A stretch of DNA of 64,000 nt, taken from positions 186,001-250,000 of the forward strand of contig NZ_FTRU01000006.1 in NCBI RefSeq assembly GCF_900148495.1, in the 5' to 3' direction. How positions within the stretch are numbered: the stretch's first letter is position 1; each line of letters opens with the position of its first letter. A program made the translations under genes and the position numbers. This DNA is from Negativibacillus massiliensis. GTDB taxonomy: Bacteria > Bacillota > Clostridia > Oscillospirales > Ruminococcaceae. The notes under the pieces were generated by a model that ran no database searches, had not been told where the DNA came from, and was given only the letters and a program-made list of their open reading frames with translations. Below are positions 1 through 9,097 of this stretch, in pieces.

Positions 1-518
1 AGCTGAATCCATCCGATCGTATCCTCATTGGTGGATTCTTTAAATTCGGTTGCTTTCTGAGCAAGAGATTCTGTTGGCAGAGTTGCTACCACATTTGCGT
101 TCTTGCCGTCCCCTTCCGATTCCAATGTACCAGCCAGCTTGTTGATAGCAATAAGGTCAACCAGCTGTGTCATGCTTGGAACGCGCTGTTCTTTTGCACT
201 CTGCAGCACATCCTGCATTGCCTGCTGCTGTTCATCTACTCCAGCAGTATTTTCCGGATACTGTACACTTGGTGTTCCCGGTTCGGTAATGCTGCCCTGA
301 TTGGAAAGGAAATACCATGCTCCGCCTGCAACCAGTGCTACCGCAACAACGCCGCAAACTAAGATTGGCCACTTTGGTTTCTTTGGCTGATAATCATCAT
401 CTGCAGAAAATCCCGCAAAGCTGTCTGGTGTTGGCACACCGGTGATGCTGGAAACACTTTTATCAACCGGTTTTTTCTTTCTGCTGGACTGTCCAATGCG
501 ATCCTTCATAAATTTCAT
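1..518 (-). CDS. Class B sortase-like membrane protein, N-terminal part (cut by window edge)
   Basis: The 172 visible codons start at the ATG at 518, behind a purine-rich AAAGGATAAGGG ribosome site. A basic cytoplasmic N-terminus (SSRKKKPVDK near residue 11) is followed by one membrane helix at about residues 52-72 (WPILVCGVVAVALVAGGAWY) and then an extracellular stretch rich in Ser, Thr and Gln. The last visible residues read NEDTIGWIQ, which resembles the opening of the class B sortase fold (N-x-D-T-x-GWI, normally followed by a GT-x-IDYPV segment). Class B sortases are transpeptidases that attach proteins to the wall or build pili. The catalytic His, Cys and Arg would lie outside the window, so the family call rests on topology and this short motif. 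A different extracellular domain with a similar entry motif remains possible. Confidence 0.55.
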   Translation of the reverse strand, partial: MKFMKDRIGQSSRKKKPVDKSVSSITGVPTPDSFAGFSADDDYQPKKPKWPILVCGVVAVALVAGGAWYFLSNQGSITEPGTPSVQYPENTAGVDEQQQAMQDVLQSAKEQRVPSMTQLVDLIAINKLAGTLESEGDGKNANVVATLPTESLAQKATEFKESTNEDTIGWIQ

Positions 519-753
519 CCCTTATCCTTTTATTTTGATTGGATAGCCCCTTGCTACCCCGATGTGAATTTTCGTATTCCGTCTTTGGTGCTGTTTTCTT
601 TCAGCATTGATGCCTTGAAAGCGCAGACAGATGGTCATTTTGCCGCTTTTCAGCATTTCCTGATTATTATATCATAAAAAAGTACGGTTGTGGAACATAA
701 CTGAAAAAAATTTAAAGATTCATTCATATTCTTCTTTGCAAAAATCCATAAAA

Positions 754-780
754 AAATGTCCTCCTGTTGGGAGGACATTT
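754..780 (-). terminator. Intrinsic terminator after the SurA-like lipoprotein
   Basis: Perfect 11-bp stem (754-764 with 770-780), loop TGTTG, flanked by A-rich and T-rich sequence on both sides. It lies 20 bases past the stop codon of the lipoprotein gene. The rest of 519-799 carries no gene that I can see. Confidence 0.8.
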
Positions 781-799
781 TTCTTTTCCTTTCGGATCA

Positions 800-1879
800 T
801 TAATCCATCTTCAGTTTGCTTGGAGCATAGCGGTCAACTGCTTTCTGATTTACCTCGAAGGATTCATCCGATGCAGTTTCCAGAAGCATGTTTTCGAATT
901 CTTCGTCTTTCAGAGCGTGGCAGATTGTGCTCTTGACATACTCAAAATCGGTTGGGTCTTCGTTCAGGTCTGCAGTTGCGCCGACTGCAATCATATTATC
1001 GGTCTCAACCTTGATAATCTCGCCAACTTCAGCTTCCTTGAGTGCGCCGATGATATCTGCATTCAGGGTGGTGGTTGCAGTATCTACCAGACGATAGTTG
1101 TTGGTGGTCATATCGTACTCTTCCCCATTGTCTGCATTATCCTGTTTGTACAGGTTGAGGACCTCGTTCCAGGATTTGCCCTGTTCCAGACCAATCTGGC
1201 CCTGAGTATAAAGAGATTCTGCATTGGTGTAAACGTTGCTGCGTTCACCCTGATAGAACTCATCGTACATTTCTTTTTCTTCCTCGGTTGCGTCTTCCGC
1301 TACTTCTGGCTCTGCTGGAAAGTTAAAGGTCTGAACTGCCATCTTGATATAATTGTTTTCATAGTAATCGCGCAGTTCCTGTTCGGAAACTTCCTTTTCT
1401 CCGCCTTCACCATAAATTGCATCAAATACTTTGACCTTCATATAGGTGATCTGGTAGAGAAGCTCAATGGAGTCTTTGGAAATTCCGTTCTTTTCCAGGT
1501 TTTCTCCTGCCTGCTCATAGTAGGATTCAGCCTGAGTCTGGCAGGTCATCAGTTCCTGTTCACTGAAGGAAAGTCCCAGTTCGTTGAATTTTGCGCAAAC
1601 TGCCATGTTCTGTTTGGTTGCCTTGAGTGCCTCTTCCTTGATCCATTCGTCAGCGTCTTTTCCATCGATCTGCTGTTTGAGAACATCCTTTTCCGAATCC
1701 TCAACCAAAGAGCTTGCTTCATAATAGCTTTCAATCAGGCTGTTAATGTAAGCTCCTGCCGGCATTTCCAGCTCACCATTTCGCATGATCCAAGCAGTAT
1801 CCTCGCCGGAACATGCTGCACAGGAGAGAGCAATTGCTCCGGTCAGCAGCATGGCTGTGCATTTTTTCAAAAGGTTCAT
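800..1879 (-). CDS. SurA/PrsA-like exported lipoprotein
   Basis: 359 residues with a lipoprotein signal peptide: basic MNLLKK, a hydrophobic core, then a lipobox ending at Cys23 (LSCAAC; Cys20 is an alternative). The mature part is acidic and helical (repeated EAL, QQ and DEE patterns), as in the N-terminal arm of SurA/PrsA chaperones. The segment around VSEQELRDYYENNYI followed later by GEIIKVETDNMIAV resembles the entry and exit of a parvulin domain, but I do not see a complete, well-conserved PPIase core between them. It may therefore act as a folding chaperone without isomerase activity. It lies downstream of mfd; a SurA/PrsA-type gene next to mfd is a recurrent arrangement in Clostridia. 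A strong terminator follows. The role in folding of secreted proteins is inferred from family and context. Confidence 0.65.
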   Translation of the reverse strand: MNLLKKCTAMLLTGAIALSCAACSGEDTAWIMRNGELEMPAGAYINSLIESYYEASSLVEDSEKDVLKQQIDGKDADEWIKEEALKATKQNMAVCAKFNELGLSFSEQELMTCQTQAESYYEQAGENLEKNGISKDSIELLYQITYMKVKVFDAIYGEGGEKEVSEQELRDYYENNYIKMAVQTFNFPAEPEVAEDATEEEKEMYDEFYQGERSNVYTNAESLYTQGQIGLEQGKSWNEVLNLYKQDNADNGEEYDMTTNNYRLVDTATTTLNADIIGALKEAEVGEIIKVETDNMIAVGATADLNEDPTDFEYVKSTICHALKDEEFENMLLETASDESFEVNQKAVDRYAPSKLKMD

Positions 1880-2014
1880 GAAATATCCTCCTAAAATTTT
1901 TACTTCCGAAAGCGGGTGTACCGATCCGCTTTTGGCAAAATACCATGTTATTATACACCCAAATTTTTAAAAAGTCTATCACTGACGCCATTGTGTGTTC
2001 TTTGGCAGAAAAAT

Positions 2015-5000
2015 TTACTTTTTGCTCAAATCCACATTCTCGCCGGACATGATGCCCAAAGCGATACGCATGGTGTCGATCGGCTTTTCTCCCTTTGCCA
2101 CCTTGACGGTGATATATGGTTTTGCTCCGGCGTTGAGCATAACCCTTCCCTTGAGTGCGGATGCAAGGTGACTTGCTTTTTCCATATCCACCGTTTCCGG
2201 ATAAAGAAGCAAGCTGTCTGCTCTCTGGGAGATTTCCTTGATACCGATTTTAGCAGCAGTATTGCGCAGCAGGGAAACATCGATGAGTCCCTTGACTGCT
2301 TCCGGCGGATCTCCAAAACGGTCGATCAGCTCGTCGGTAATATCCAGAGCGTCTGCTTCGTTTTCGATCGAAGCAATCTTCTTGTAAATATCGATTCTCT
2401 GTGCCAGACTTTCGATATAATCTTCCGGAATATGCGCTCCAATTCGGATATCCACCAGACACTCGGTTGTCTGGGTATTCGGCTTTTCACCTTTGGCAAC
2501 CGCTACCGCATCAGAAAGCATCTTCAGATACATCTCATATCCGACCGCTTCCATGTGTCCATGCTGCTGCGCACCCAGAATATTTCCGGCACCCCTGATC
2601 TCCAGATCTCGCATCGCGATTCTAAATCCTGAGCCGAAGGTGGTAAATTCACGGATTGCTTCCAGACGTTTGGTTGCAACATCGGTCAGTGCCTTGCCCT
2701 TTGTTACGGTAAGATAAGCAAAAGCACGACGGCTGGAACGGCCGACACGTCCCCTGATCTGATACAGCTGGGAAAGTCCCAGTTTGTCGGCATCTTCAAT
2801 AATCAGCGTATTGCAGTTTGATACGTCCACACCGGTTTCGATGATGGTGGTGCAGACCAGAATATCGATTTCATGGTCAATCAGGCGCTTCCAGACCTTG
2901 GAAAGCTGCTCCTCGCTCATCTTGCCATGGGCAACTACGACGGTGGCATCCGGCAAAAACTGCTGGATGGTCGCAGCACAGCGGTCAATAGTATCCACGC
3001 GGTTATGCAGATAAAATACCTGTCCGCCGCGCCTGAGTTCCTTGTTCATCGCCTGGGTCAAAATTCCCCAGTCATGCTCCATGACATAGGTCTGAACCGG
3101 CTGACGGTCCTGCGGGGCTTCCTCAATGGTGGACATATCGCGTATACCCGACATCGCCATATTGAGGGTTCTCGGAATCGGGGTCGCCGAAAGGGTCAGC
3201 ACATCGACATTGTTGCGCATCTCCTTAAAGCTTTCCTTGTGCTTGACGCCAAAGCGCTGTTCCTCGTCGATGATACAAAGCCCTAGATCTTTAAACTTGA
3301 CATCCTTCTGTACCAGTCGATGGGTTCCGACCACAATGTCAATCTCTCCACGGCGCAGCTCTTCCAGAACCTGCTCCTGTTCCCTTGGGGTTCGGAATCG
3401 GGAAAGGATATCGACCTTGATCGGGAAACCTTCCATTCGCTTGCGGAAGGTCTGATAGTGCTGCCATGCCAGGATGGTGGTCGGCACCAGAACCGCGCAC
3501 TGCTTTCCATCCATGACACATTTAAACGCTGCACGGATGGCAACTTCGGTCTTGCCAAATCCTACGTCGCCGCAGAGCAGTCGGTCCATCGGAACCGGCT
3601 TTTCCATGTCATCCTTGATTTCCTGAATGCAGCGCAGCTGGTCATCGGTCTCATCGTAAGGGAAGCGGCGCTCAAAGTCGTTCTGCCAGTCGGTATCCTG
3701 ACTAAAGGCGTATCCTTTTGCCGCTTCTCGTTTGGCATAGAGCTTGATGAGCTCATCCGCCATATCCTTGACCGCTTTTTTAACTCTTGCCCGGGTCTTT
3801 GCCCATTCTGCGGAATTTAATTTATTCAATTTTACAATGCTGTCTTCCTTGCCGCCGATATACTTGGTTACAAGGTCCAGCTGGGTAACCGGCACAAACA
3901 GCATATCGCTGCCGGCATAGCGAATCTTGATATAATCCTTGACAACCCCATGGATATCGCGCTTAACAATACCTTCGAAGATACCGATACCATGAGAAAC
4001 ATGAACCACATAATCCCCAACATTCAGGTCAGAGATATTCTTGATGTTGACACCCTTTTTCTGTTTTGGTGCCTTTGTCTTGCTCGCTCCGGTTTTGGTA
4101 TGGCTTAATACCGCCAGCTTTAACTGCGGATATTCCATTCCTGCCGAAAGCGTTCCCTCTACAACATAAATCTTTCCCGGAACGATGGTGGAAACATCCT
4201 GCACAAAGTCTGCAGAAAAATCATGATTTAAGTCTGAAACCAGAGCCTGCGCACCGCGGTAGGTTCCCGCAAAGATCACACAGCAGAATCCGGTCTTAAC
4301 ATAGTCCTCGATATCATCCTTTAGGATGGCATACTCGCCGCTCCAGGTGGACAGCTGCGAAGCCGTTATCGAAATCAGTTCTTTGATTGGAACCTCATTG
4401 ACCGAACGGCTGAAGGTATCCATCAGCACACCGGCATGGCGACAAAGATTCTGGCACAGGTCGGTGAAATCATCGTAGTAGACGCTACATCCACGGAACA
4501 GGATTCCGTCCTCCAGCAACATCTTGACATCCTCATGGTGCTGTGCCATTGCATTGGAAAAGTTTTCCTTGCAGGAAATCGGCTCGCACAAAAAGGTCAT
4601 CGCATCTGCTTCAAAATAATCAAAGATGGTGGTCGGTTCATACAGGATTGGCAGATAGCGGTCGATGCTGACCGGACTTAATCCTCCGTCCAGACGCTCG
4701 ATATCCCGTTCCAGATGTTCCTTTACCTTCACTCCTGTCTTACCCTTCTGTGCTTCGACCTGTTTGTTTAACAGATCGATCAGCGCCTGCGGGCTGTCAA
4801 ACAGTACCTCTCTCGCTGGAGGGATGGTTACCTTGTCCACCGGGTCCTGACGGCGCTGGGTATCGACCTGGAAAGAAGACATCATATCGATCTCATCGTC
4901 CCAGAACTCGATACGCACCGGATCTGTTCTGTCAGGCGGGAAGATGTCCAGAATTCCGCCGCGGCGCGCAAATTGACAGATACCTTCAACCTGATCTCTA

Positions 5001-5491
5001 CGCTGATAGCCCATTGCCACCAGCTTCTCCACGATTTTTTCGCAGTCATATTGCCCGTCACTGTCGATGGTCAGGATGGATTCTTCCAGCTTCTTGACTG
5101 GTATGGTTCTTTCACATGCCGACTCGATGGAAGAAACAACCACCTTTGTCTCTTTGCGCAGTACCGCGCTGAGCACGCCCAGACGCTGATGCTCAAATTC
5201 TCCGGACGCACCGTCCACATCCAGCAGGACATAATCTCTTGCCGGAAAATGCAGCACCTTTTCTCCAAGCAGGGTGGAAAGATCCGCTGCAAAGCGGATT
5301 GCTGTGCTTTCATCCGGAACGATAATGAGCGCCCGGCGATTTAGCTGGCTTACCAGCGCCGCAATCATATTTGTCTTATGAGACGCCGCTGCACCGCTGA
5401 TTGAAATCGGTGTTCTGCCGTTTTGCAGCGCAGTTTTGAGCTGTTCATATTCCATCATCCCATCCAGCAGGGATAAAAACTGTTTCATCAA
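2015..5491 (-). CDS. mfd: Transcription-repair coupling factor Mfd
   Basis: 1158 residues, the usual length for Mfd. The enzyme removes RNA polymerase stalled at DNA lesions and recruits UvrA. Domains in order: a UvrB-homology N-terminal region, a CarD-like RNA-polymerase-interaction domain (GDYVVHVSHGIGIFEGI near residue 495), and a superfamily 2 translocase with Walker A GDVGFGKTEVA near residue 640, Walker B DEEQ near 740, motif III SATPIPRTL and motif VI QIRGRVGRSSRRAFAY. A C-terminal D7-type inhibitory domain follows. It lies 32 bases after pth on the same strand, and pth-mfd is a common Firmicute pair, so the two are probably cotranscribed. The gene looks intact. Confidence 0.97.
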   Translation of the reverse strand: MMKQFLSLLDGMMEYEQLKTALQNGRTPISISGAAASHKTNMIAALVSQLNRRALIIVPDESTAIRFAADLSTLLGEKVLHFPARDYVLLDVDGASGEFEHQRLGVLSAVLRKETKVVVSSIESACERTIPVKKLEESILTIDSDGQYDCEKIVEKLVAMGYQRRDQVEGICQFARRGGILDIFPPDRTDPVRIEFWDDEIDMMSSFQVDTQRRQDPVDKVTIPPAREVLFDSPQALIDLLNKQVEAQKGKTGVKVKEHLERDIERLDGGLSPVSIDRYLPILYEPTTIFDYFEADAMTFLCEPISCKENFSNAMAQHHEDVKMLLEDGILFRGCSVYYDDFTDLCQNLCRHAGVLMDTFSRSVNEVPIKELISITASQLSTWSGEYAILKDDIEDYVKTGFCCVIFAGTYRGAQALVSDLNHDFSADFVQDVSTIVPGKIYVVEGTLSAGMEYPQLKLAVLSHTKTGASKTKAPKQKKGVNIKNISDLNVGDYVVHVSHGIGIFEGIVKRDIHGVVKDYIKIRYAGSDMLFVPVTQLDLVTKYIGGKEDSIVKLNKLNSAEWAKTRARVKKAVKDMADELIKLYAKREAAKGYAFSQDTDWQNDFERRFPYDETDDQLRCIQEIKDDMEKPVPMDRLLCGDVGFGKTEVAIRAAFKCVMDGKQCAVLVPTTILAWQHYQTFRKRMEGFPIKVDILSRFRTPREQEQVLEELRRGEIDIVVGTHRLVQKDVKFKDLGLCIIDEEQRFGVKHKESFKEMRNNVDVLTLSATPIPRTLNMAMSGIRDMSTIEEAPQDRQPVQTYVMEHDWGILTQAMNKELRRGGQVFYLHNRVDTIDRCAATIQQFLPDATVVVAHGKMSEEQLSKVWKRLIDHEIDILVCTTIIETGVDVSNCNTLIIEDADKLGLSQLYQIRGRVGRSSRRAFAYLTVTKGKALTDVATKRLEAIREFTTFGSGFRIAMRDLEIRGAGNILGAQQHGHMEAVGYEMYLKMLSDAVAVAKGEKPNTQTTECLVDIRIGAHIPEDYIESLAQRIDIYKKIASIENEADALDITDELIDRFGDPPEAVKGLIDVSLLRNTAAKIGIKEISQRADSLLLYPETVDMEKASHLASALKGRVMLNAGAKPYITVKVAKGEKPIDTMRIALGIMSGENVDLSKK

Positions 5492-5523
5492 ACTTCACCG
5501 CCCTTCGTTTTCTTAAAATAAAA

Positions 5524-6156
5524 CTAGTTAAACAGATTCATTGCGCGGTCGATATTGCCCTTGACAATCTCTTTGACCGCTTCAAAGCTGTTGTCCAGAA
5601 CCGGAGAAAGATTTTTCATATCCTCATCCGAAAAATGTCCCAGAACCCATGCTGCCAGATCGTAATCTGGGTGCGGCTTCTTGCCAACACCGATCTTGAT
5701 GCGCGGATACTGATCGCTTCCGGTCAGATAGATAATGCTCTTGATTCCGTTGTGGCCGCCGTCGCTTCCTTTTCTGCGGATGCGCATTTTGCCAACATCC
5801 AGCGAAATATCGTCAAATATTACAATGATATGCTCCGGACCAATTTTATAAAACTGGCTTGCTTCCCGAACTGCTTCACCGGAATTGTTCATATAGGTCG
5901 ACGGCTTCATCAGCATGACCTTTTTTCCCTCAATTTCGCACATTCCGTACAGGGATTTGAATTTGAGCTGATCAACTTTGCATCCTGTCTTCTGTGCAAT
6001 GCGGTCGATTGCCATAAATCCGGCATTGTGGCGGGTTGTATCGTATTTTGGCTCTGGATTTCCCAGACCTACCACCAGAAATTCCGGTGTTCCGGTCACT
6101 GACGGCTTTGTGTTGAGTGTTTTTAACTTTTCAAAAATATCGTACATTTTGTCCAT
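5524..6156 (-). CDS. pth: Peptidyl-tRNA hydrolase
   Basis: 210 residues. Pth releases tRNA from prematurely dropped peptidyl-tRNA. The core motif FLVVGLGNPEPKYDTTRHNAGF carries the catalytic His (RHNAGF), and KPSTYMNNSGEAV and the GSDGGHNGIKSI segment (with the second conserved His) are all present. The start at 6156 gives about 25 residues ahead of the usual Pth start. No internal Met with a ribosome site offers a shorter form, and MDKMYDIF has an acceptable upstream site (AGAGGTAAAAAAG), so the extension may be real. It is transcribed toward mfd. Confidence 0.95.
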   Translation of the reverse strand: MDKMYDIFEKLKTLNTKPSVTGTPEFLVVGLGNPEPKYDTTRHNAGFMAIDRIAQKTGCKVDQLKFKSLYGMCEIEGKKVMLMKPSTYMNNSGEAVREASQFYKIGPEHIIVIFDDISLDVGKMRIRRKGSDGGHNGIKSIIYLTGSDQYPRIKIGVGKKPHPDYDLAAWVLGHFSDEDMKNLSPVLDNSFEAVKEIVKGNIDRAMNLFN

Positions 6157-6189
6157 CTTTTTTACCTCTCACTTACAGGGTCGGCAACA

Positions 6190-6243
6190 GGGCAGGACAA
6201 CCACAGACCTCCATATCGATAGAAGCCTGTGGTCAGCCTGCCC
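6190..6243 (-). promoter_or_regulatory. Nested hairpin between the BFD-like gene and pth
   Basis: Two stacked perfect 7-bp stems: GGGCAGG (6190-6196) with CCTGCCC (6237-6243), and inside it ACCACAG (6200-6206) with CTGTGGT (6227-6233), separated by a 3x3 internal loop. The 20-base apical loop contains ATCGAT. No T-run follows on the minus strand, so a plain terminator is less likely than a leader or processing structure for pth-mfd mRNA. Confidence 0.45.
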
Positions 6244-6286
6244 GCACTTTTATTATTCTCAAAAATCTTAACCATTTTCCAAATGG

Positions 6287-6493
6287 CTACTTTGCAGGTT
6301 TTGGAAGATGTTTCCTCAGCACCCGCAAAATATCCGGTGTGCATCAGGTTCCCTTTGGATTTTTGTTTGCACAGTCACAGTGGGTCATTGCGCCGGTCAT
6401 CCGCTGAATATCGCGGATGGTTCTGGCCCCCTGTCCGATTGCCCGAACAATATCTTCCTCGGTCACCTTGTCACAGTAACAGATATATTCCAT
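6287..6493 (-). CDS. BFD-like [2Fe-2S] miniprotein with an in-frame TGA (selenoprotein candidate or broken gene)
   Basis: From the ATG at 6493 the frame reads MEYICYCDKVTEEDIV, then GARTIRDIQRMTGAM, HCDCANKNPKGT, and a TGA at 6344-6346. The same frame continues with CTPDILRVLRKHLPKPAK to a TAG at 6287. The pattern C-x-C, V-T-x-x-D-I, G-A-x-T, then Cys residues and N-P-x-G-x-C-C with PDI/GDI is what I know from BFD-like and CopZ-N-terminal-type 2Fe-2S domains. The TGA sits exactly on the first Cys of the CC pair. Without recoding, the product would be a 49-residue peptide missing its last ligands; with Sec it would be 68 residues. The gene lies between prs and pth on the same strand. Family assignment is moderately sure; recoding is a hypothesis. 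Confidence 0.6.
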
Positions 6494-6513
6494 CCAAACT
6501 CCTCACCAGAAAA

Positions 6514-6539
6514 AAGGGCAGGTAAACTTACCTGCCCTT
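6514..6539 (-). terminator. Terminator after prs
   Basis: Perfect 12-bp inverted repeat (AAGGGCAGGTAA at 6514-6525 and its complement at 6528-6539), followed on the minus strand by a run of T. It lies 15 bases past the prs stop. Confidence 0.85.
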
Positions 6540-6554
6540 GTCTTCTTGTCAAAA

Positions 6555-7514
6555 TTAAACAAACAGCGGGGAAACCGGTTTGTCCTGATAGATTCTTTCG
6601 ATTGCCTCTGCAAATACAGGAGCAACTGGAAGCTGAGTGATCTTTGTGCTGTTGCAGTTTTCCGGCAGCGGAATGGTATCGAGCAGAACAACCTCTTTGA
6701 GTGCGCTCTTTTCGATTCTTTCCAGAGCTGGACCGGACAGTACGCCATGAGTAGCACAAGCGATAACTTCTTTTGCACCGCCAACTTCAACCAGAGCGTT
6801 TGCAGCGTTGCACAGAGTACCTGCTGTGTCGATCATATCGTCAACGATGATGACCTTTCTGTCACGAACATCACCGATGATGTTCATAACTTCGCAGACG
6901 TTTGCTTTTGGTCTTCTCTTGTCGATGATTGCCAGCGGAACATCGCAGCGTTCAGCAAATTTTCTTGCTCTTGTTACAGAACCAAGGTCTGGAGAAACAA
7001 CGGTGTAGATCGACTGCTCGTCACCGATCTTTTCGATGAAGTGTGGGATCATGATCGGCACACCCAGCAGATGATCAACCGGAATATCAAAGAAGCCCTG
7101 GATCTGTGCTGCATGCAGGTCCATGGTCAGCACGCGGTCTGCGCCAGCTGCGGTAATGAGGTCTGCAACCAGTTTTGCAGAGATCGGGTCTCTGGCTTTT
7201 GCTTTTCTGTCCTGTCTTGCATAACCGAAGTATGGCATTACTGCGGTAACACGACCAGCAGAAGCGCGTTTGAAAGCATCGATCATGATCAGCAGTTCCA
7301 TCAGGTTATCGTTTACTGGTGTGCAGGTGGACTGTACAACGAATACGTCCGAACCACGAACAGACTCCTGAATCGATACAGCGATCTCGCCGTCAGAGAA
7401 TGTTTTTACTTCGCTCTTGCCTACTGGCAGACCCAAACAAGCTGCGATTTCTGCTGCAACTTTTGGATTGGAATTAGCAGTGAAGATTTTAATATCCTTA
7501 CCATGCAAATTCAT
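6555..7514 (-). CDS. prs: Ribose-phosphate pyrophosphokinase
   Basis: 319 residues, typical class I PRPP synthetase length. It makes PRPP from ribose-5-phosphate and ATP for nucleotide, His and Trp synthesis. Visible signatures are the N-terminal IFTANSNPKVAAEIAACLG, the Mg/ATP flap residues in PYFGYARQDRKAKARDPISAKL, and the PRPP-binding loop VIIVDDMIDTAGTL near residue 220. DLHAAQIQGFFDIPVDHL matches the conserved metal-binding stretch. It follows glmU on the same strand; glmU-prs is the classic Firmicute order, coupling cell-wall sugar nucleotide and PRPP supply. A terminator closes the unit. Confidence 0.97.
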   Translation of the reverse strand: MNLHGKDIKIFTANSNPKVAAEIAACLGLPVGKSEVKTFSDGEIAVSIQESVRGSDVFVVQSTCTPVNDNLMELLIMIDAFKRASAGRVTAVMPYFGYARQDRKAKARDPISAKLVADLITAAGADRVLTMDLHAAQIQGFFDIPVDHLLGVPIMIPHFIEKIGDEQSIYTVVSPDLGSVTRARKFAERCDVPLAIIDKRRPKANVCEVMNIIGDVRDRKVIIVDDMIDTAGTLCNAANALVEVGGAKEVIACATHGVLSGPALERIEKSALKEVVLLDTIPLPENCNSTKITQLPVAPVFAEAIERIYQDKPVSPLFV

Positions 7515-7684
7515 TTCTTTTTTGACTCCCCTTACTTTTTCTCGGCAGATTTTTCTCCGCCCACCTTGAATTCCTCTTTAGTCCCTCTAAAGAATATCCG
7601 GCTGATGCCGTTAAACAGTCCGTAAAACACGTTCGTTTCCAGACTGTATGATACAAATTGATTTACTCCATTCTGAGGTTCTCT

Positions 7685-9097
7685 CTATTTGGAGTTTTTG
7701 GCCTTGAGTGCAAGCTCTTTTTCACGATAGCCTGCTACCCAGCCCTGTTTGTTTGTCTGTCTTGCACGGGCAATCGCAAGTTCTTCTTCCTGTACATCAT
7801 CTGTGATGGTGGAACCTGCTGCGATATAAGCGCCCTTGCCGACATGAACCGGCGATACAAGATTGGTATTGCAGCCGATGAATGCATTATCTTCCACTGT
7901 GCTGCGGAATTTGCGGTAACCATTATAATTTACCGTTACCACGCCACATCCAACATTGATATGCGAACCAAAATCGGAGTCTCCGATGTAGGTCAGATGT
8001 GCTACGCTGGTCTTTTCTCCCAATGTAGAATTTTTAATCTCCACAAAGTTTCCGATCTTGACTGAATCTGCCAGAACGCTGTTCGGACGCAGATGGCTGT
8101 TCGGTCCGATTCGAACACCGTTTCCTACCTTGGATTTTTCGATGAAGGAGGAATGAATCTGGCATCCATTTCCGATCTGGCTGTTTTCGATGATAGTGTT
8201 TGGTCCGATCACACAGTCTTCCCCAATCTCAACATGACCAATCAGCTGGGTACCTGGTGCGATTGTGGTATCTCTTCCAATGGTAACGTCCGGAGAAATT
8301 ACGATTCCATCCGTACAATAAAAGTTTACACCATCTTCCAAAAGTCTGTCAACCACAATTTTGTTCGCGATTTCATTTAATTTTAACAAACCAGCCCGAT
8401 CGTTTGCTCCCAGCACCAGATTTGGGTCGTCACAGAGGCAGGCAATCACCTTTTCTCCCTGAGAGAACGCCACTTTTACTGTATCTGGCAGATAGTATTC
8501 ATGCTGGCTGTTATTGCAGTCAATTTTGGTCAGTGCATCCTGCAAAAACTTTGCAGAGAACCAGTACGCACCGGAATTTACCTCTTTGATTGCTCTTTGC
8601 TCTTCGGTTGCATCCTTTTCTTCGACAATGGCAGTGACAACCTTATCATCCTCTGTGCTGCGAACCAGTCTTCCATAACCGGTTGGATGGTCAAGTTTTG
8701 CTGTAATCACTGTTATTTTTGCATTTTCGGTCCGATGCTGATCAAGCGACTCTCGAAGCACTCTGTCATTGACAAACGGCGCGTCTGCATTGAGCACCAC
8801 AATATCGCTGTCGATATTTTCCTGAATAAATTCTTTTGCCATCATAACGGCATGGCCGGTACCTTTGCGTTCAGACTGTAAAACTGTAACACAGCCTTCT
8901 GGCAGAACTGCCTCAATCTCCTGGGCACCTTCCCCCACTACAACGCATATTTTTTCTATTCCCGCTTTGCGGCACCAGTCGGTGACCCAGCAAATCATCG
9001 GTTTAAACAGTACTTCACACATTGCTTTTGGATGTTTCGATTTCATTCTGGTTCCCTGGCCTGCTGCCAGAATGATCGCACAGGTTTGTGTTGTCAC
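7685..9097 (-). CDS. glmU: Bifunctional UDP-GlcNAc pyrophosphorylase / GlcN-1-P acetyltransferase
   Basis: I chose the GTG at 9097 (VTTQTCAIILAAG) because GGAGTG lies 6 bases before it. ATGs at 9121 and 9172 would only add a tail unlike GlmU. The result is 470 residues, close to the family norm of about 455. The N-terminal uridyltransferase carries LAAGQGTRMKSKHPKAM. The C-terminal left-handed beta-helix shows hexapeptide repeats (VTIGRDTTIAPG, VEIGEDCVIGPN, VGKGAYIAAGS) and the acetyl-CoA region ending in RARQTNKQGWVAGY. The enzyme makes UDP-GlcNAc for peptidoglycan. The 150 bases between it and prs hold no gene with a credible start. Confidence 0.95.
   Translation of the reverse strand: MTTQTCAIILAAGQGTRMKSKHPKAMCEVLFKPMICWVTDWCRKAGIEKICVVVGEGAQEIEAVLPEGCVTVLQSERKGTGHAVMMAKEFIQENIDSDIVVLNADAPFVNDRVLRESLDQHRTENAKITVITAKLDHPTGYGRLVRSTEDDKVVTAIVEEKDATEEQRAIKEVNSGAYWFSAKFLQDALTKIDCNNSQHEYYLPDTVKVAFSQGEKVIACLCDDPNLVLGANDRAGLLKLNEIANKIVVDRLLEDGVNFYCTDGIVISPDVTIGRDTTIAPGTQLIGHVEIGEDCVIGPNTIIENSQIGNGCQIHSSFIEKSKVGNGVRIGPNSHLRPNSVLADSVKIGNFVEIKNSTLGEKTSVAHLTYIGDSDFGSHINVGCGVVTVNYNGYRKFRSTVEDNAFIGCNTNLVSPVHVGKGAYIAAGSTITDDVQEEELAIARARQTNKQGWVAGYREKELALKAKNSK

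Noticed and set aside
6162-6344. 60-codon frame starting in the TGATG at the end of the short BFD-like reading
   Set aside because: It is out of frame with the conserved domain and has no recognisable features; the in-frame continuation after TGA explains the sequence better.
7532-7630. Possible 32-residue peptide (GTG start) between glmU and prs
   Set aside because: The frame continues the glmU frame past its stop and gives a plausible-looking peptide (VFYGLFNGISRIFF), but there is no ATG and the ribosome site is poor.
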